Source of the DNA: a virus
DNA: 26,851 bases
Virus record (IMG/VR): IMGVR_UViG_3300034105_000261
Coordinates: 1 to 26,851 of that record
Direction: 5' to 3' (one strand)
The notes under the pieces were generated by a model. It was given only the letters and a program-made list of their open reading frames with translations, was not told the DNA's origin and made no database searches. The position numbers and the translations under genes are program-made. Positions within the stretch are counted from its first letter, which is position 1, and each line of letters opens with the position of its first letter. Below are positions 14,089 to 24,300 of the stretch, piece after piece.

Positions 14089-15105
14089 ATGGAAATTGCA
14101 AGAACGCAACCGTTCCCGCTTACATTTACTCAGTCTGGATTTGAAGTAAATACAGAATATGTGCTGTGCATTCTTGACGATTACGCAGAAGATCTTGTAG
14201 AGATTAGAAGCCCTAGCAATTCAAGCGGAGTCATCTCCATAGATCTACCTAATTATTTCTCTAGGTATGATGATGAATATCGTGGAGAAATTTATTATAA
14301 TCTGTCAATGACACCAGAAACAACAATCTTGCGTGGAGATTTAGTGTGGGTAGATACAATTACAATTATGCGTCCATATATAAATCCATTAAGCATTGCC
14401 GAAACTCCAGAAGATATAGCAAACGCAATAATCTATGAGGAAATTGCAAGAGCAATGATTAATTCAGTAACTGGTGGATTTATGTATACAAGAGAAACGG
14501 TTGAAACCGTAGGACTAGGTAACGATTATCTATCAGTTCCATTTAGACTTAATAGAATAGTGAGAGTGTATGAAAACGATATCGTTGTGTATGATGCAGA
14601 ACCAGCAGACCCAGAAACTTGGACAAACGTAAGGGACTATTATATAACTCCAGATAAATCATCTATTAGTGTAGTAATGCCTAGTGCAACTGGATTTAAT
14701 AGAACACAGTCAAAGCCTGTAAACATGAGGCGAGGTGCATCAGACTCCTTTACCCTTTATAACACAAATGATTCCCCAAACTTTGCATATGACGTGTATG
14801 ATACTAAAACATTTTCAGATTACGGGGGTAACTCTGTAATGTTTCCATCTGGATGGGACTATGTAGTATTAGTTGAAGCGGGATGGCCTATCATTCCGCA
14901 GGATATAAAACAGGCTACCAGCCTCCTTATCAATGACATTAAGTGTAATAATCTTCCTTATGTTAATCAATATATCTCAGAATACAAAAGCGATCAGTTT
15001 AACATTAAGTTCAATGATCTTGCATTTAAAGATACTGGAAATAGAATTGCTGACAAAATTCTTTCTGCCTACGTTAGGCCAATCTATCGCCTTGGGGTTC
15101 TATAA
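14089..15105 (+). CDS. Head-tail adaptor protein (Ad1-type) with N-terminal beta domain
   Basis: 338 residues, far longer than the ~100-residue adaptors of HK97 gp6 or SPP1 gp15. The first ~95 residues are beta-rich (TFTQSGFEVNTEYVLCILDD, then DLPNYFSRYDDEYRGEIYYN) and look Ig-like. After the linker TIMRPYINPLSIAET comes an adaptor-like part with helices EDIANAIIYEEIARAMINSV, a central beta insert, and VVLVEAGWPIIPQDIKQATSLLINDI, a typical adaptor helix. The adaptor ring binds the portal and extends the channel. The stop overlaps the next ATG (TAATG). The function call comes from gene order plus the helix pattern; the N-terminal domain's role is unknown. Confidence 0.75.
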   Translation: MEIARTQPFPLTFTQSGFEVNTEYVLCILDDYAEDLVEIRSPSNSSGVISIDLPNYFSRYDDEYRGEIYYNLSMTPETTILRGDLVWVDTITIMRPYINPLSIAETPEDIANAIIYEEIARAMINSVTGGFMYTRETVETVGLGNDYLSVPFRLNRIVRVYENDIVVYDAEPADPETWTNVRDYYITPDKSSISVVMPSATGFNRTQSKPVNMRRGASDSFTLYNTNDSPNFAYDVYDTKTFSDYGGNSVMFPSGWDYVVLVEAGWPIIPQDIKQATSLLINDIKCNNLPYVNQYISEYKSDQFNIKFNDLAFKDTGNRIADKILSAYVRPIYRLGVL

Positions 15106-15578
15106 TGGCGTTATTTCCATGTTACAACCTATTCTTTCCAATGCATTGCGATGTTTACTATTCAATAGAGACTCAAGACGATTATGGAAAAATGGTAAAA
15201 GAATGGTTTTTTGATAGAACGGAGCATTGTTCAATTTATTCAATTAGCGATAGATCTAATGATGAAAACTTTACATTCAATTCTGCTAGCAACGATATTT
15301 TTTTTAAATTAGAAACCATGCTTTATGGAAGAACAGAAAAAGATTTAAGAAAATCTTCAAATGGAGAATACTACCCACTGTCTAATATCTTAATAAATAA
15401 TATTCGAGGATTGGAAGCAGATGAACCATTCTTTATTGAAACTGTTGGTGGATTTATTGGTACGCCGACATTATATGAGATTAAAGCAAATCAACCATAT
15501 GTTGGTCCTTTTAATAAGGTAGATTATTATAAAATACAGTTAGAGCGTTCAGATATTCAAGGTGATCTGTTAACATGA
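15105..15578 (+). CDS. Head closure / connector protein (Hc1-like)
   Basis: 157 residues. The pattern HCDVYYSIETQDDYGKMVKEWFFDRTEHCSIYSI resembles head-closure proteins of the SPP1 gp16/HK97 gp7-like type, in which a short beta-barrel carries tags for colour-coded phrases such as DVYY..TQDDYG. The end (YYKIQLERSD) is also typical. It likely forms the ring that seals the portal and docks the tail. The gene overlaps its upstream neighbour by one base (TAATG) and its downstream neighbour by four (ATGA), fitting an operon of connector proteins made in step. The assignment is mainly by order and size. Confidence 0.65.
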   Translation: MALFPCYNLFFPMHCDVYYSIETQDDYGKMVKEWFFDRTEHCSIYSISDRSNDENFTFNSASNDIFFKLETMLYGRTEKDLRKSSNGEYYPLSNILINNIRGLEADEPFFIETVGGFIGTPTLYEIKANQPYVGPFNKVDYYKIQLERSDIQGDLLT

Positions 15579-16246
15579 TAAACGTTAAAATAGATGCAAT
15601 GCAATTAAACAGGACATTGAACAATGTTGTGAAATATTCTGACGGATTTCTTAAAGGAATAGACATGAAAAAAATAGAATTTAATAATGAAATCGCTAAT
15701 TTTACTTCCGCTGCATTGGGTAAATATATTGATGCTCAAGCAAGAATGAATCCATTAAGGTTACACCATGTGTATGAATGGGGAAAGTCAGGAAATCAAG
15801 CATCAAGACTTTTTGAGTTTGACACAATGGTTTCAGGAAAAAGTATTCACTTTACTGGAAAATTCCTTCCATCTAAATCTGTAAGCAATACATCAAATGA
15901 ACCATTTGTAGACAAGGCAAATATTATGGAAAATTCTATTAAAGTAGTAATAGAGCCTAAGAACAGTGACGTATTGGCATTTGAAAATAACGGCGAAACA
16001 GTATTCACTACAAACGCAATCTATATAGATCATCCCGGTGGAGATGAAGTTGCTGGAAGTTTTGGAGAAACTGTTAATGATTTTTTTGAAAACTATTTTA
16101 CTAACGGATTGTTGGGGCCACTCATAAGTAAATTGTCAACAGCAAGAGAATTTACTGCATCATTTTCTTCTGGGGCAAAAAGTGGTAGTAATGAGGGTAT
16201 TCGTGCAGGAAAAGAATATTTAAATGTTAAGGGGGTAGTTGAATGA
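15575..16246 (+). CDS. Neck protein (Ne1 / HK97 gp10-like), tentative
   Basis: 223 residues. The start is inside the previous stop (ATGA) and the stop overlaps the next start in the same way. It begins MINVKIDAMQLNRTLNNVVK and has a central segment (ASRLFEFDTMVSGKSIHFTGKFLPSK) followed by AFENNGETVFTTNAIYIDHPGG. Proteins of this size between head closure and tail terminator are usually neck proteins of the gp10 type. No catalytic motif is apparent. The C terminus is Ser/Gly/Lys-rich and likely flexible. The call is positional; the family is not recognised from motifs alone. Confidence 0.55.
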   Translation: MINVKIDAMQLNRTLNNVVKYSDGFLKGIDMKKIEFNNEIANFTSAALGKYIDAQARMNPLRLHHVYEWGKSGNQASRLFEFDTMVSGKSIHFTGKFLPSKSVSNTSNEPFVDKANIMENSIKVVIEPKNSDVLAFENNGETVFTTNAIYIDHPGGDEVAGSFGETVNDFFENYFTNGLLGPLISKLSTAREFTASFSSGAKSGSNEGIRAGKEYLNVKGVVE

Positions 16247-16746
16247 GTCTAACAGATTTAACCCTACCAGTACTTGCAGTAAATGGATATCTATGGGATA
16301 CCATGAAAGACATTGAACCAAGTTTTGCAGCAAGGTATGGATCTACTTTGCCATTTTTCCCACTCAGCGATTCAGCAACAGGAGCAAGTTGGGAGAACAA
16401 GCCTTACATTATTTATGACAGAATGATGAGAACTACGGGAAGTTCTTTTTATCCAATAAAAAAGGATCATATACTTTATGCAGTAAAGGCAACTGATATT
16501 GAATCATTGCAATGGGGGCTTGCAATTGAATATATTCTTGATAGAATGGATGATGCTGCTCAAGACATTAATCAGTGGAATAGACAGAATAATAACAAAT
16601 ATAAAGTCTATTTTCATAATTTAAGAGTATTCCAATCAGAGGCTTCTACAAATAGAAACTTTAGCACAAGACCATACTATATTACTGAATTTATTGTTCA
16701 ATCTGAATATCATTTCACTGAACCATTAGAATCTTTTTTGACATAA
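16243..16746 (+). CDS. Tail terminator / tail completion protein, tentative
   Basis: 167 residues. Alpha/beta pattern with PYIIYDRMMRTTGSSFYPIKKDHILYAVKATD, a central helix (LAIEYILDRMDDAAQDINQW) and C-terminal strands ending RPYYITEFIVQSEYHF. This matches the strand-helix-strand layout of tail terminator proteins (lambda gpU-like Tc1), which cap the tail tube before head joining. It precedes the tail tube gene, the standard place for a terminator. It begins with an ATGA overlap and closes the connector operon. Function is by position and fold pattern. Confidence 0.65.
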   Translation: MSLTDLTLPVLAVNGYLWDTMKDIEPSFAARYGSTLPFFPLSDSATGASWENKPYIIYDRMMRTTGSSFYPIKKDHILYAVKATDIESLQWGLAIEYILDRMDDAAQDINQWNRQNNNKYKVYFHNLRVFQSEASTNRNFSTRPYYITEFIVQSEYHFTEPLESFLT

Positions 16747-16818
16747 AAAAAGCAGGTATAATGGTACTGAGGAAACATCCGCAGTAAAAAAATAAAAGGA
16801 AAATAGAGGTGAAGTAAA
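16747..16818 (+). promoter_or_regulatory. Leader region of the tail tube gene
   Basis: TATAAT at 16757-16762 lacks the upstream TG seen elsewhere (AGG precedes it). TTGACA occurs at 16738-16743, a perfect -35 hexamer, but only 13 bases away, too short for a standard promoter. A predicted start near 16769 would give a 50-base leader ending in AGAGGTGAAG, a good ribosome site before ATG 16819. Confidence 0.4.
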
Positions 16819-17493
16819 ATGGCTTATAGTCGTGGTGATTCAAAGCAGATTATCGTTGGTGCAGCGGCACTATTCGTATCAAAGACCACTCAGTTCGATC
16901 CAACAAATGCTAGTCCAATACTACCAAATTTCGTAGCAGGGACAACATATCGCGAAACACTTACAACTGCCTCAACAGTTGTCCGTAACGTAGGTTACAC
17001 AATGAATGGTTTGGAAATTCAGTTTCAACCAGACTTTGGTGAAGTTCAAGTAGATCAACTTCTTGACGTTGCAAAGTTGTACAAGCAAGGAATGCAGGTT
17101 AACCTTAATACAGCATTTGCAGAAGCAACACTTGAGAACCTTCTCGTTGCAATTGCTGCTCCAAGTGACGATCTAGTTGAAAATCAAAAGTGGAACAACC
17201 CACTAGAAAGAGGATCAATAAACTACGCAGATGTAATGGAACTTACATCAGGCGAAATTGGCGAATGCCCAGTTGAGCGTGGACTTATTGCAGTCGGACC
17301 TGGTACAGGAGATTGTGCAGCAGGAAGTTCAATTGAAAGAATCTACGTTGCTTACCGTGCGCTTTCAATTGAAAACGTTACAGTATCTGCAAAGAGAGAT
17401 GAAGCCTCAATGTTTGAAGTTTCATTCCGTCTGCTCCCAGCAGACAATGGTTCATACGGAAAGATCGTTGACCGTCTTGTACCAACATCCTGA
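16819..17493 (+). CDS. Major tail tube protein
   Basis: 224 residues. Begins MAYSRGDSKQIIVGAAALFVSK and continues with a VGYTMNGLEIQFQPDFGEVQVD segment and MQVNLNTAFAEATLENL, the usual pattern of siphovirus major tail proteins, where a beta-sandwich hexamer stacks to form the tube. Late strands include FEVSFRLLPADNGSYGKIVD. A loop around residues 155-172 carries two cysteines (GECPVERG, GTGDCAAGS). C-ending codons are frequent, as in the major capsid gene, consistent with a highly made protein. A strong terminator follows, and the chaperone genes come next, which is the standard order. Confidence 0.9.
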   Translation: MAYSRGDSKQIIVGAAALFVSKTTQFDPTNASPILPNFVAGTTYRETLTTASTVVRNVGYTMNGLEIQFQPDFGEVQVDQLLDVAKLYKQGMQVNLNTAFAEATLENLLVAIAAPSDDLVENQKWNNPLERGSINYADVMELTSGEIGECPVERGLIAVGPGTGDCAAGSSIERIYVAYRALSIENVTVSAKRDEASMFEVSFRLLPADNGSYGKIVDRLVPTS

Positions 17494-17518
17494 TAAAGGA
17501 TATAATTTAATAGGCACT

Positions 17519-17545
17519 GGCCCCGCTTCGGCGGGGCTTTTGTCA
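17519..17545 (+). terminator. UUCG-loop terminator after the tail tube gene
   Basis: GCCCCGC pairs with GCGGGGC around TTCG (17520-17537, extended by a G-U pair), followed by TTTTGTCA. This is the most textbook rho-independent terminator in the window. Confidence 0.85.
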
Positions 17546-17549
17546 TGCA

Positions 17550-17558
17550 TGATATAAT
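17550..17558 (+). promoter_or_regulatory. Extended -10 promoter TGATATAAT for the chaperone genes
   Basis: The element lies four bases past the tail-tube terminator tail. The predicted start is near 17565, and GAAAGGA (about 17573-17579) provides a ribosome site before ATG 17587. Confidence 0.6.
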
Positions 17559-17586
17559 TACTCATTAACCTAGAAAGGATAAATAA

Positions 17587-17922
17587 ATGGCAACAGCAAT
17601 TTATGAAACAACAGAAGCACAGTTAATGGATGGCAAGAAGATCAAGATGCGTCCATTAAAAATTTCTCTTTTAAGAGAATTTATGAAGAAGTTTGAAACT
17701 TTAGGAGAAAATCTAGAGAGCAACGATGCATCGATGAACCTCCTTATGGATTGTGTACAAATTGCAATGAAGCAATATGATCCATCATTGGCAGATAACC
17801 GTGAAGAACTTGAAGATAACTTAGATCTTCCAACGGTATACAAGATAATTGAATGTGCATCTGGAATTAAGTTAGATGATCAGGGAAACGCACTAGCAGC
17901 GGGGAATCTTGGTCTGATCTAG
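17587..17922 (+). CDS. Tail assembly chaperone, short form (gpG-like)
   Basis: 111 residues. An N-terminal beta stretch (LMDGKKIKMRPLKISLLREF) and helices (NLLMDCVQIAMKQYDPSLAD, then LDLPTVYKIIECASGIKL) match the short chaperone encoded between tail tube and tape measure genes in siphoviruses. It coats the tape measure protein during tail assembly and is not in the final virion. A slippery heptamer near the 3' end lets a fraction of ribosomes shift into the -1 frame and make a longer form. Ends with TAG at 17920-17922 when no shift occurs. Confidence 0.85.
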   Translation: MATAIYETTEAQLMDGKKIKMRPLKISLLREFMKKFETLGENLESNDASMNLLMDCVQIAMKQYDPSLADNREELEDNLDLPTVYKIIECASGIKLDDQGNALAAGNLGLI

Positions 17923-18284
17923 ACCTTGCCAAGATAGAATCAGAAGTCTTTATTATTGGCAAATGGAAAGACTATGAAGATTTGGAAAATAGTCTTTCCA
18001 TGCCAGAGTTGATAGGTTGCTTATCTGCAAAAAGAGAAGACGAATATCAACAAAAGAAATTCTTCGCTGCAATCCAAGGAATTGATTTAGATGGAGATTC
18101 AAAACAAGAAAAGGGACAAAAAGAATGGGAAGATCTTAAGTCTAGAGTATTTAGCGGCGGTAGAGCGACAGACTCAAATGACGTAGTATCTCTCCAAGGA
18201 GTTAATGCAGCACAGGCTGGATTTGGAATTGGCTCTGGACTTGATTATAACAACATCGGAGACGGTTCAGGAAGTTGGAATTAA
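17587..18284 (+). CDS. Tail assembly chaperone, frameshifted long form (gpGT-like)
   Basis: The second part lies in the -1 frame, open from before 17883 to TAA at 18282-18284. Reading through GGGAAAC joins codons 1-101 of the short form to 131 residues beginning RTSSGESWSDLDLAKIESE and continuing with FIIGKWKDYEDLENSLSMPE. Total about 232 residues. This second part has the standard T-domain look (IGKWKDYEDLE, SMPELIG, KKFFAAIQGIDLD), and it has no start codon or ribosome site of its own before this domain; its first ATG (17982... in frame at 18000) would cut into the domain. Fusion by frameshift is the conserved arrangement in long-tailed phages, where the T domain recruits tail tube subunits. 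The C-terminal 35 residues are Gly/Ser-rich. Confidence 0.85.
17883..17889 (+). other. -1 programmed ribosomal frameshift site GGGAAAC
   Basis: In the zero frame this reads G GGA AAC, the X XXY YYZ form in which both tRNAs can re-pair after slipping back one base (GGG AAA). It closely resembles lambda's GGGAAAG. A small inverted repeat GGTCT-GATCT-AGACC (17911-17925) lies 21 bases downstream, rather far for a standard stimulator. Confidence 0.85.
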
Positions 18285-18293
18285 GCACAAAGA

Positions 18294-18302
18294 TGATATA
18301 AT
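18294..18302 (+). promoter_or_regulatory. Extended -10 promoter TGATATAAT for the tape measure gene
   Basis: The exact element starts nine bases past the chaperone stop, with a predicted start near 18309. AAGGTGA (18308-18314) is the ribosome site before ATG 18322, so the leader is only about 13 bases. No hairpin terminator is visible between the chaperone and this promoter. Confidence 0.6.
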
Positions 18303-18321
18303 CTACTAAGGTGAAAAACTA

Positions 18322-21300
18322 ATGTCCACGCCAGTAAATGCAAATATAAACGTACTTATTAATACAGAGCAGGCAACTGCTCAGTTACGTTCGTTACAAG
18401 CACAAATAAATTCATTTAATAACGCAGCAATATCCTCTAGTTCGGCTGCGGCGGCAAAACAAATTGCCTTAAACAAGGCTCTTATGGATTCTGCTTCTGC
18501 TAGTGGAATGTTCAACGCAAGAATTGTTCCAGTAACAAGCAGCGTTGATAGATTTTCACAAGCCCTAGACAAGGGCAAATTGTCTTTGGGAGAGTATACT
18601 CGTTATGCAGCATCACAGATGCCAAGCCTAAGTCGTGTCTTTAAAAAAGAATTTGACATGATGGCGAGCGTTGCAGAGGACAGAGTTAAGAGAATTCAAA
18701 CTCAATATACTGCGCTTGGAAAATCTCAAAAAGCATTATCATTGCAGCCTACCGCATTAGCGATGGAAGACTTTGGCACAAAGGCAGCAATCGCTGCTCA
18801 AAAACAAATGCTCTTCAATAAGATGATTGACGATGGTTCAACAAAACTGCTCAACTGGGGAAAGAATACTCAATGGGCAGGCCGTCAGTTGATGGTAGGA
18901 TTTAGTCTACCTCTTGCTGCATTTGGAGCAATAGCAGCAAAGACATTCATGGAAATCGACAAGGCAACGATTTCCTTAAAAAGAGTTTACGGAGACTTGG
19001 ACACAACGAAAGAAGAACTAAATGCTAATGTTGAGGCAGTTAAGGGTCTAGGCAAAGAGTATACAAAATATGGAATTACTTTGGCAGACACAATTAAGTT
19101 GTCTGGACGTGCGGCAGCAACTGGTGCAACAAATGAAAAACTTATGGCTGCAACTGAACAGACACTAAGATTTGCAACACTTGGTCAAATGGACTACAAT
19201 CAAGCACTTGATACAACGATCTCTCTTCAAACTGCATTTAATATTTCTAATGAAGATCTTGGAAAAACTGTAGATTACCTTAACGCAGTAGAAAACCAAA
19301 CGATTCTTACCATGGAGGATATGTCTCTGGCTATTCCAAGAGTTGCTACGGTAGTTCAAGGTCTTGGAGGTAGCGTAGAAGATCTAGCAATCATGATGAC
19401 AGCCATGCGTGAAGGTGGGGTGAGCGCAGAGAATGCTGCAAACGGTTTGAAGTCTGGTCTTGCATCATTAATTAACCCAACTAAAAGAGCCTCTGAAGGC
19501 TTGGCTGGAATGGGAATTAATCTCAAGGGAATAATCAACCAGAACAAAGGCGACCTTATGGGTATCGTCACTGAGTTTGGAGCGGCAATAAATAAACTTG
19601 ATGGATTTAGTCGTCAACAGGTATTGGAAAAGGTATTCGGTAAGTTTCAATATGCAAGAATGAGTGCGCTGTTTACCAACATAACTAAGGATTCTGGGCA
19701 GGCTGCAAGAGCAATGGATATTGCTGCAATGTCAGCAGAAGAACTTGCTAGCATTTCTGAAAAAGAACTTGGTCAAATATCAGAATCAACTTCTGTAAAA
19801 TTTCAAGCAGCAATGGAACAACTTAAGATTGCAATTGCTCCAATTGGAGAAGCGTTCCTCAAGGCATTAACTCCAGTTATTAGCGTAGTTACAAAAATAG
19901 CCGATGCATTCAATAATCTTCCAGATGGAGTAAAGAATGCAACTGCATTGATTATTGGTCTTGTTGCAGGAATTGGTCCAATTATTCTTATGACTGTTGG
20001 ACTTTTGGCTAATGGGTTTGCCAATATTGTAAAATTCATTCAAACACTAAGACGAGGATTCTCAAGAATTAAGGGTGATGCATCTGTCTTTGATTATCTG
20101 AGCAATGCAGAACTTGATGCGGCGGCTGCGGCACAAACCTTAGAAGGAAAAACAAGTCAACTAACTAGTTCTTTGCGACTTCAGAAAGATGCTGTTCAAT
20201 CTTTGATTGGGATGTATGGTAGGTATACAAAGTCTGCTGGTCTGGCTGCAACGGCTTTGCCAACGACGCTTGGAGGCGGCGGTAGAAGAGGAAGAGGACA
20301 ACCACCAACATTAAGGATGGCAGATGGTGGAGTTGTTCCTGGTAGTGGAAGTGGGGATAAGATCCCCGCTCTATTAGAGCCTGGAGAAACGGTTGTCACT
20401 AAAAAAGCATCACAACGATATGCCCCAGTTATTGCTGCAATGAATGCTGGAACGTTGCCTGGATATAAAAAGGGTAAGAATGCAAACGTACCAAATCTTG
20501 TTGGAGCAACGATGCCAGAAGGATTGGAGTTTAGACAAGATACAAGAACAACTCAGGGCATTGAGTTATTTTTTAATCGTATACGAGAGGCTGCAATTGC
20601 AGCAGGAACATTAGATGATACCATTGAAAGAACAAATGCTGTTCTAGCATCCCTTGCAGCAGCAGGAAAAAGGGTAAGTTCATCAGGGTTTATGGCGGCT
20701 ATGGCTCAACAAGGATTTGCTCCTCAACTTCCAGGAGCAAGATACAATGCAAAGGCGGCAGGAGAAACTAGAACTGTTGAGCAACAACTTCTTGCTGAAA
20801 GACCGTCTACTGGAGCAAAAGAATATGCTACCGCTGATGCTGCTTCACGCGCAGCAGGAGATGCAATGGAAGCATATGAAGAAGAAAGACTTAAACAATT
20901 AAGATATGAAGGAAAGTTAAAAGACGATCAATTAAAAGAGTACAAGAAAAATTCAGATAAAAGAGTAAAAAGTGCTCGTCAAGTTGATAGAGCACACACT
21001 ATTGAAATAAAAAATAATGAAGAAAAATTAATTTTTGAAAATTGGCAAAGCCAAAATTGGAAAGCACAAAGTGGAGCGGAAAATCAACTTTCACAAATAA
21101 TGCAGTCATCTCCTCGTACTCAAAGAGCGTATCTAGCAGAATTAGAAAGGTCAGAATTCACCGAACAACAAAAGCAAGAGATTGCAAGAAAAGTTACTAA
21201 GGGGATGGCATTAACTGAACAAGAGTTGCAACTTCAAAAAAGAATATTAGAAAAAATGCTTAGGGATACACAAATTGATGTTAGCCCAGGATTTAGATCT

Positions 21301-24300
21301 TTTGCAACGGGAGCCGTTGCTGCTGCTGAAGTACGTCAAGATAGATTTAATTCCGATTCAGGAGAAAGAGATGCAATAGAAAGCGGAAGATCTTACGGTA
21401 GAGCAGCAGTAACTGGTACAAAAAAAGCCATGAAAATCAATAGTCCATCAGAAGCATATGCAGAAGTTATGGATGATGCTGCTGAAGGAATGGTTGTTGG
21501 AGCAAAGAGATCTTCTAAGGTTGCAGCAAGTTCTGGAAAGATGTTAGCGCAATCAGCAAGAGAAGCATATAAGATGGAGATGTCTCATTTAAGAAGAGAT
21601 ATGAGAAATGTTGGTGTCATGGAAGCGGGTGGAATGACAGATGCCACACAACAAACAAGACAATTAAGAAGACTAGAAGAATCAAGACAAAAGGCTAGAA
21701 CTGTTGAACTAGTAGAAACAAAAAGAATGGCAAAGTTGGCAGATGAAAATGCAAGACTTGCTGCTCAGTCAGCAAGAGCAATGCTTGAACAAGAATTAGC
21801 AATGCAAGAACAAGTCCTTGTTAGTCAGCAAGGAGGAGGTGACGCTTCTGGGAAAAAAGATATTCGTGGTAAGATCATGGGTGCATCCATGGGGGCAAGC
21901 GGAATTGCCATAGGACTTTCAATGATGGACAATGCTGTTGGTCAATTTGCACAAAAACTCATGCCAGCAATGATTGCTCTAGACGTAGCGAGTACAGCCA
22001 TGATGCTTCTTGGAGAAACAACGGTAAAAACTGCGCTCAAGATGGCATTAGTTGCTGCTCCTTGGGCATTAGCCATAGCAGCAATAGGATTATTTGTTTG
22101 GAACATTAAGCAATCAACAGATAAACAAAATGAGTTAATTGCAGCAAATCAAAAATATATTGATGCTGCACTAGGTTCTGCTGGAGCAATGACAGCCTTT
22201 GCAAGGCAAACAGGAAAATCAACATTAATGCAACAGGCGGCTGCATCATTTGCTTCATCTGAAGGAATAACTACTGCTCAAAAAGGTTTTGCAGCAGACT
22301 TTACTCAAGGAGAGGCTGGCAAAGGAGTTGTTAAATCTGTAGGTATGCTTTCTGGAAAAGAAAGGCTATCCTCTTTAACTGCTCAAGTTACTCAGGCTTT
22401 GGCTGCTGGATTTTTAACTGCTGGTCAAGCAAAGGCTGTAGCCAGACAAGTATCAATTGAGTTAAACGATCCAATGATTGGTCATGCGGTAGTAACCTCC
22501 ATAAATGGACAACTTAAGAAAGATGGAAAAACTTTAAGAAAGACTGCCAGTGAAGTCTTTATGGGAACAATTAGTGACACTATGAGTCCTCAATTAGACG
22601 TTGTTAAAAACAAAATTTTAGAAAATCAAGCATTAGTTTCAAGACTTAAGAATGAGCCAAGGCCAGAAGGAGCAACTGGAAGAACTTGGTTAGCCCCAAT
22701 GGGAGCAACAGTATCAAAAGAAGAAGGTGGAGCAGCATTTCAAATTGCCGCAACAAATGCCACTAAGTATAGAGAAGCCTTGGCACTACTTACTATTGAA
22801 AAAAATAAAGGAACTATTACTCAAAAAGAATATAATCAATTAAGCAAGGAAGCCTCCACTGGATTAAGTGATCAAATAACAGCAATATCACAACTTAATA
22901 CGGTATTGGGTGTAAGCGGTAAAGATTATGTGGGTGGATATTTTAAGGAATATGCAAAGGGTATGGGTATGACAGAAGAACAGTTTACTCAGTTAGAGTC
23001 TTCTGTTGAATCTGTTAAGTCGTCACTAGGCACGATTCCTAAAGATTTTGTAACAAAACTAACATTTTCTGTTGCAAGTGGAGGATTATCGTTAGATGAA
23101 TTAAAAAATCTTGATTCAATATTCAAACTATCTGAGGGTGGAGCACAATATAAGGCTGAGTTTGACTTATTAATAAATCAAGAGGGCATGAGTGTAGAAG
23201 ATGCTACAAGATTTTATTTGAGTATCTATAACACAGAAGATACTATAAAAAAGCAAATCATTATGGTTGCAAGTGTTTATGGACTTAAAGCAGCAGAAGA
23301 CCTTAAAGCGACTCTTATCTATATGGAGGGAATAAGCAATCAAAATCTTAAAAAAGAATTAGGCATTGCGATAGAAGGAGCAGATGCAAAAAGATTAGCA
23401 GAAGCCGCAGATTATTTATCATACCTAGATTCTGTTCCAAACAAAAGAGATTTTATTACAAACCTCACAACATATATAACTGAAATTACAACAACTAAAA
23501 AAATTGGTGAGGCTGTATTAAGTGGAAATGATATGTATGCTATTCGTGCTGCACAAAGGGGTGTAACTGGATCAACGCCAGCAGAAATTGCCGCTCAAAA
23601 GGCTGCGCTAGATGAATCTAAAAGATTGGCAATTGCTGCAAGAGATGCAGCAGGGGGTGCTGGAAATGGTGATAAAGAAGGAGATGGTGGTGGTGGCAGT
23701 AAAACTAAGTCAATACTTCAACAACTTATAGCAGATACTGAAGCCAATCTTAAAATATTCCCAGGAATGCTAAATAAAATAAAAGATAAATTTGGTAAGA
23801 AAAACCTAATTCCTCAAGCAATCATAGATTCACTTGGTGCTGGAGAAGACGGTTTAAAGAACTTACAAGAACTTCTTAATATGAGCAAATCAAAAGTAAA
23901 ACAACTTATTGCAGATTATACAAAAACAACATCCAGTCAAACTCTTGTAAATATAAAAAAGGCAGGAACAGAGAAGAGACAACAAATTAATGCTCAAGGT
24001 ATATTAGAAAGACAAGGATTTTCAAAAGAGGATGCAAAATCCCTTTCCTCTAATGCAGAAGATGCATTGCTCATAATAAATGCCGCAGCAGGAAAAACAA
24101 AAGAAAGCCTCAAGGCTGTTATGACTGCTCTTAGGGCAACTCTTGATACTGTTGATCCTAATGAAAAAGCAATAAGTGATCTAAATCAACAAATTGAAGA
24201 CACTAATTTAGCATACAAACAACAAGTGCAGCCAGTAAATGAAGCAATTTCTGCGAAGCAAAAAGAAATAGACGTTATCAACGATCAAATAGATGCTAAA

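Noticed and set aside
14933-15214. 93-residue + strand ORF spanning the adaptor/head-closure junction
   Set aside because: It is a shadow frame across two well-supported coupled genes and has no motif of its own.
16738-16762. TTGACA plus TATAAT as a consensus promoter for the tail tube gene
   Set aside because: Spacing is only 13 bases, so the two hexamers cannot be used together normally. I kept only a low-confidence leader annotation.
17501-17506. TATAAT just after the tail tube stop codon
   Set aside because: It lacks the upstream TG and lies directly before a strong terminator, which would end any transcript at once.
17258-17557. 99-residue ORF across the end of the tail tube gene
   Set aside because: It runs through the terminator hairpin and is out of frame with the tube gene; composition is not protein-like.
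19165-20399. Several reverse-strand ORFs within the tape measure gene
   Set aside because: They are shadows of a single long open frame with a clear family match; none has a start signal or recognisable sequence.
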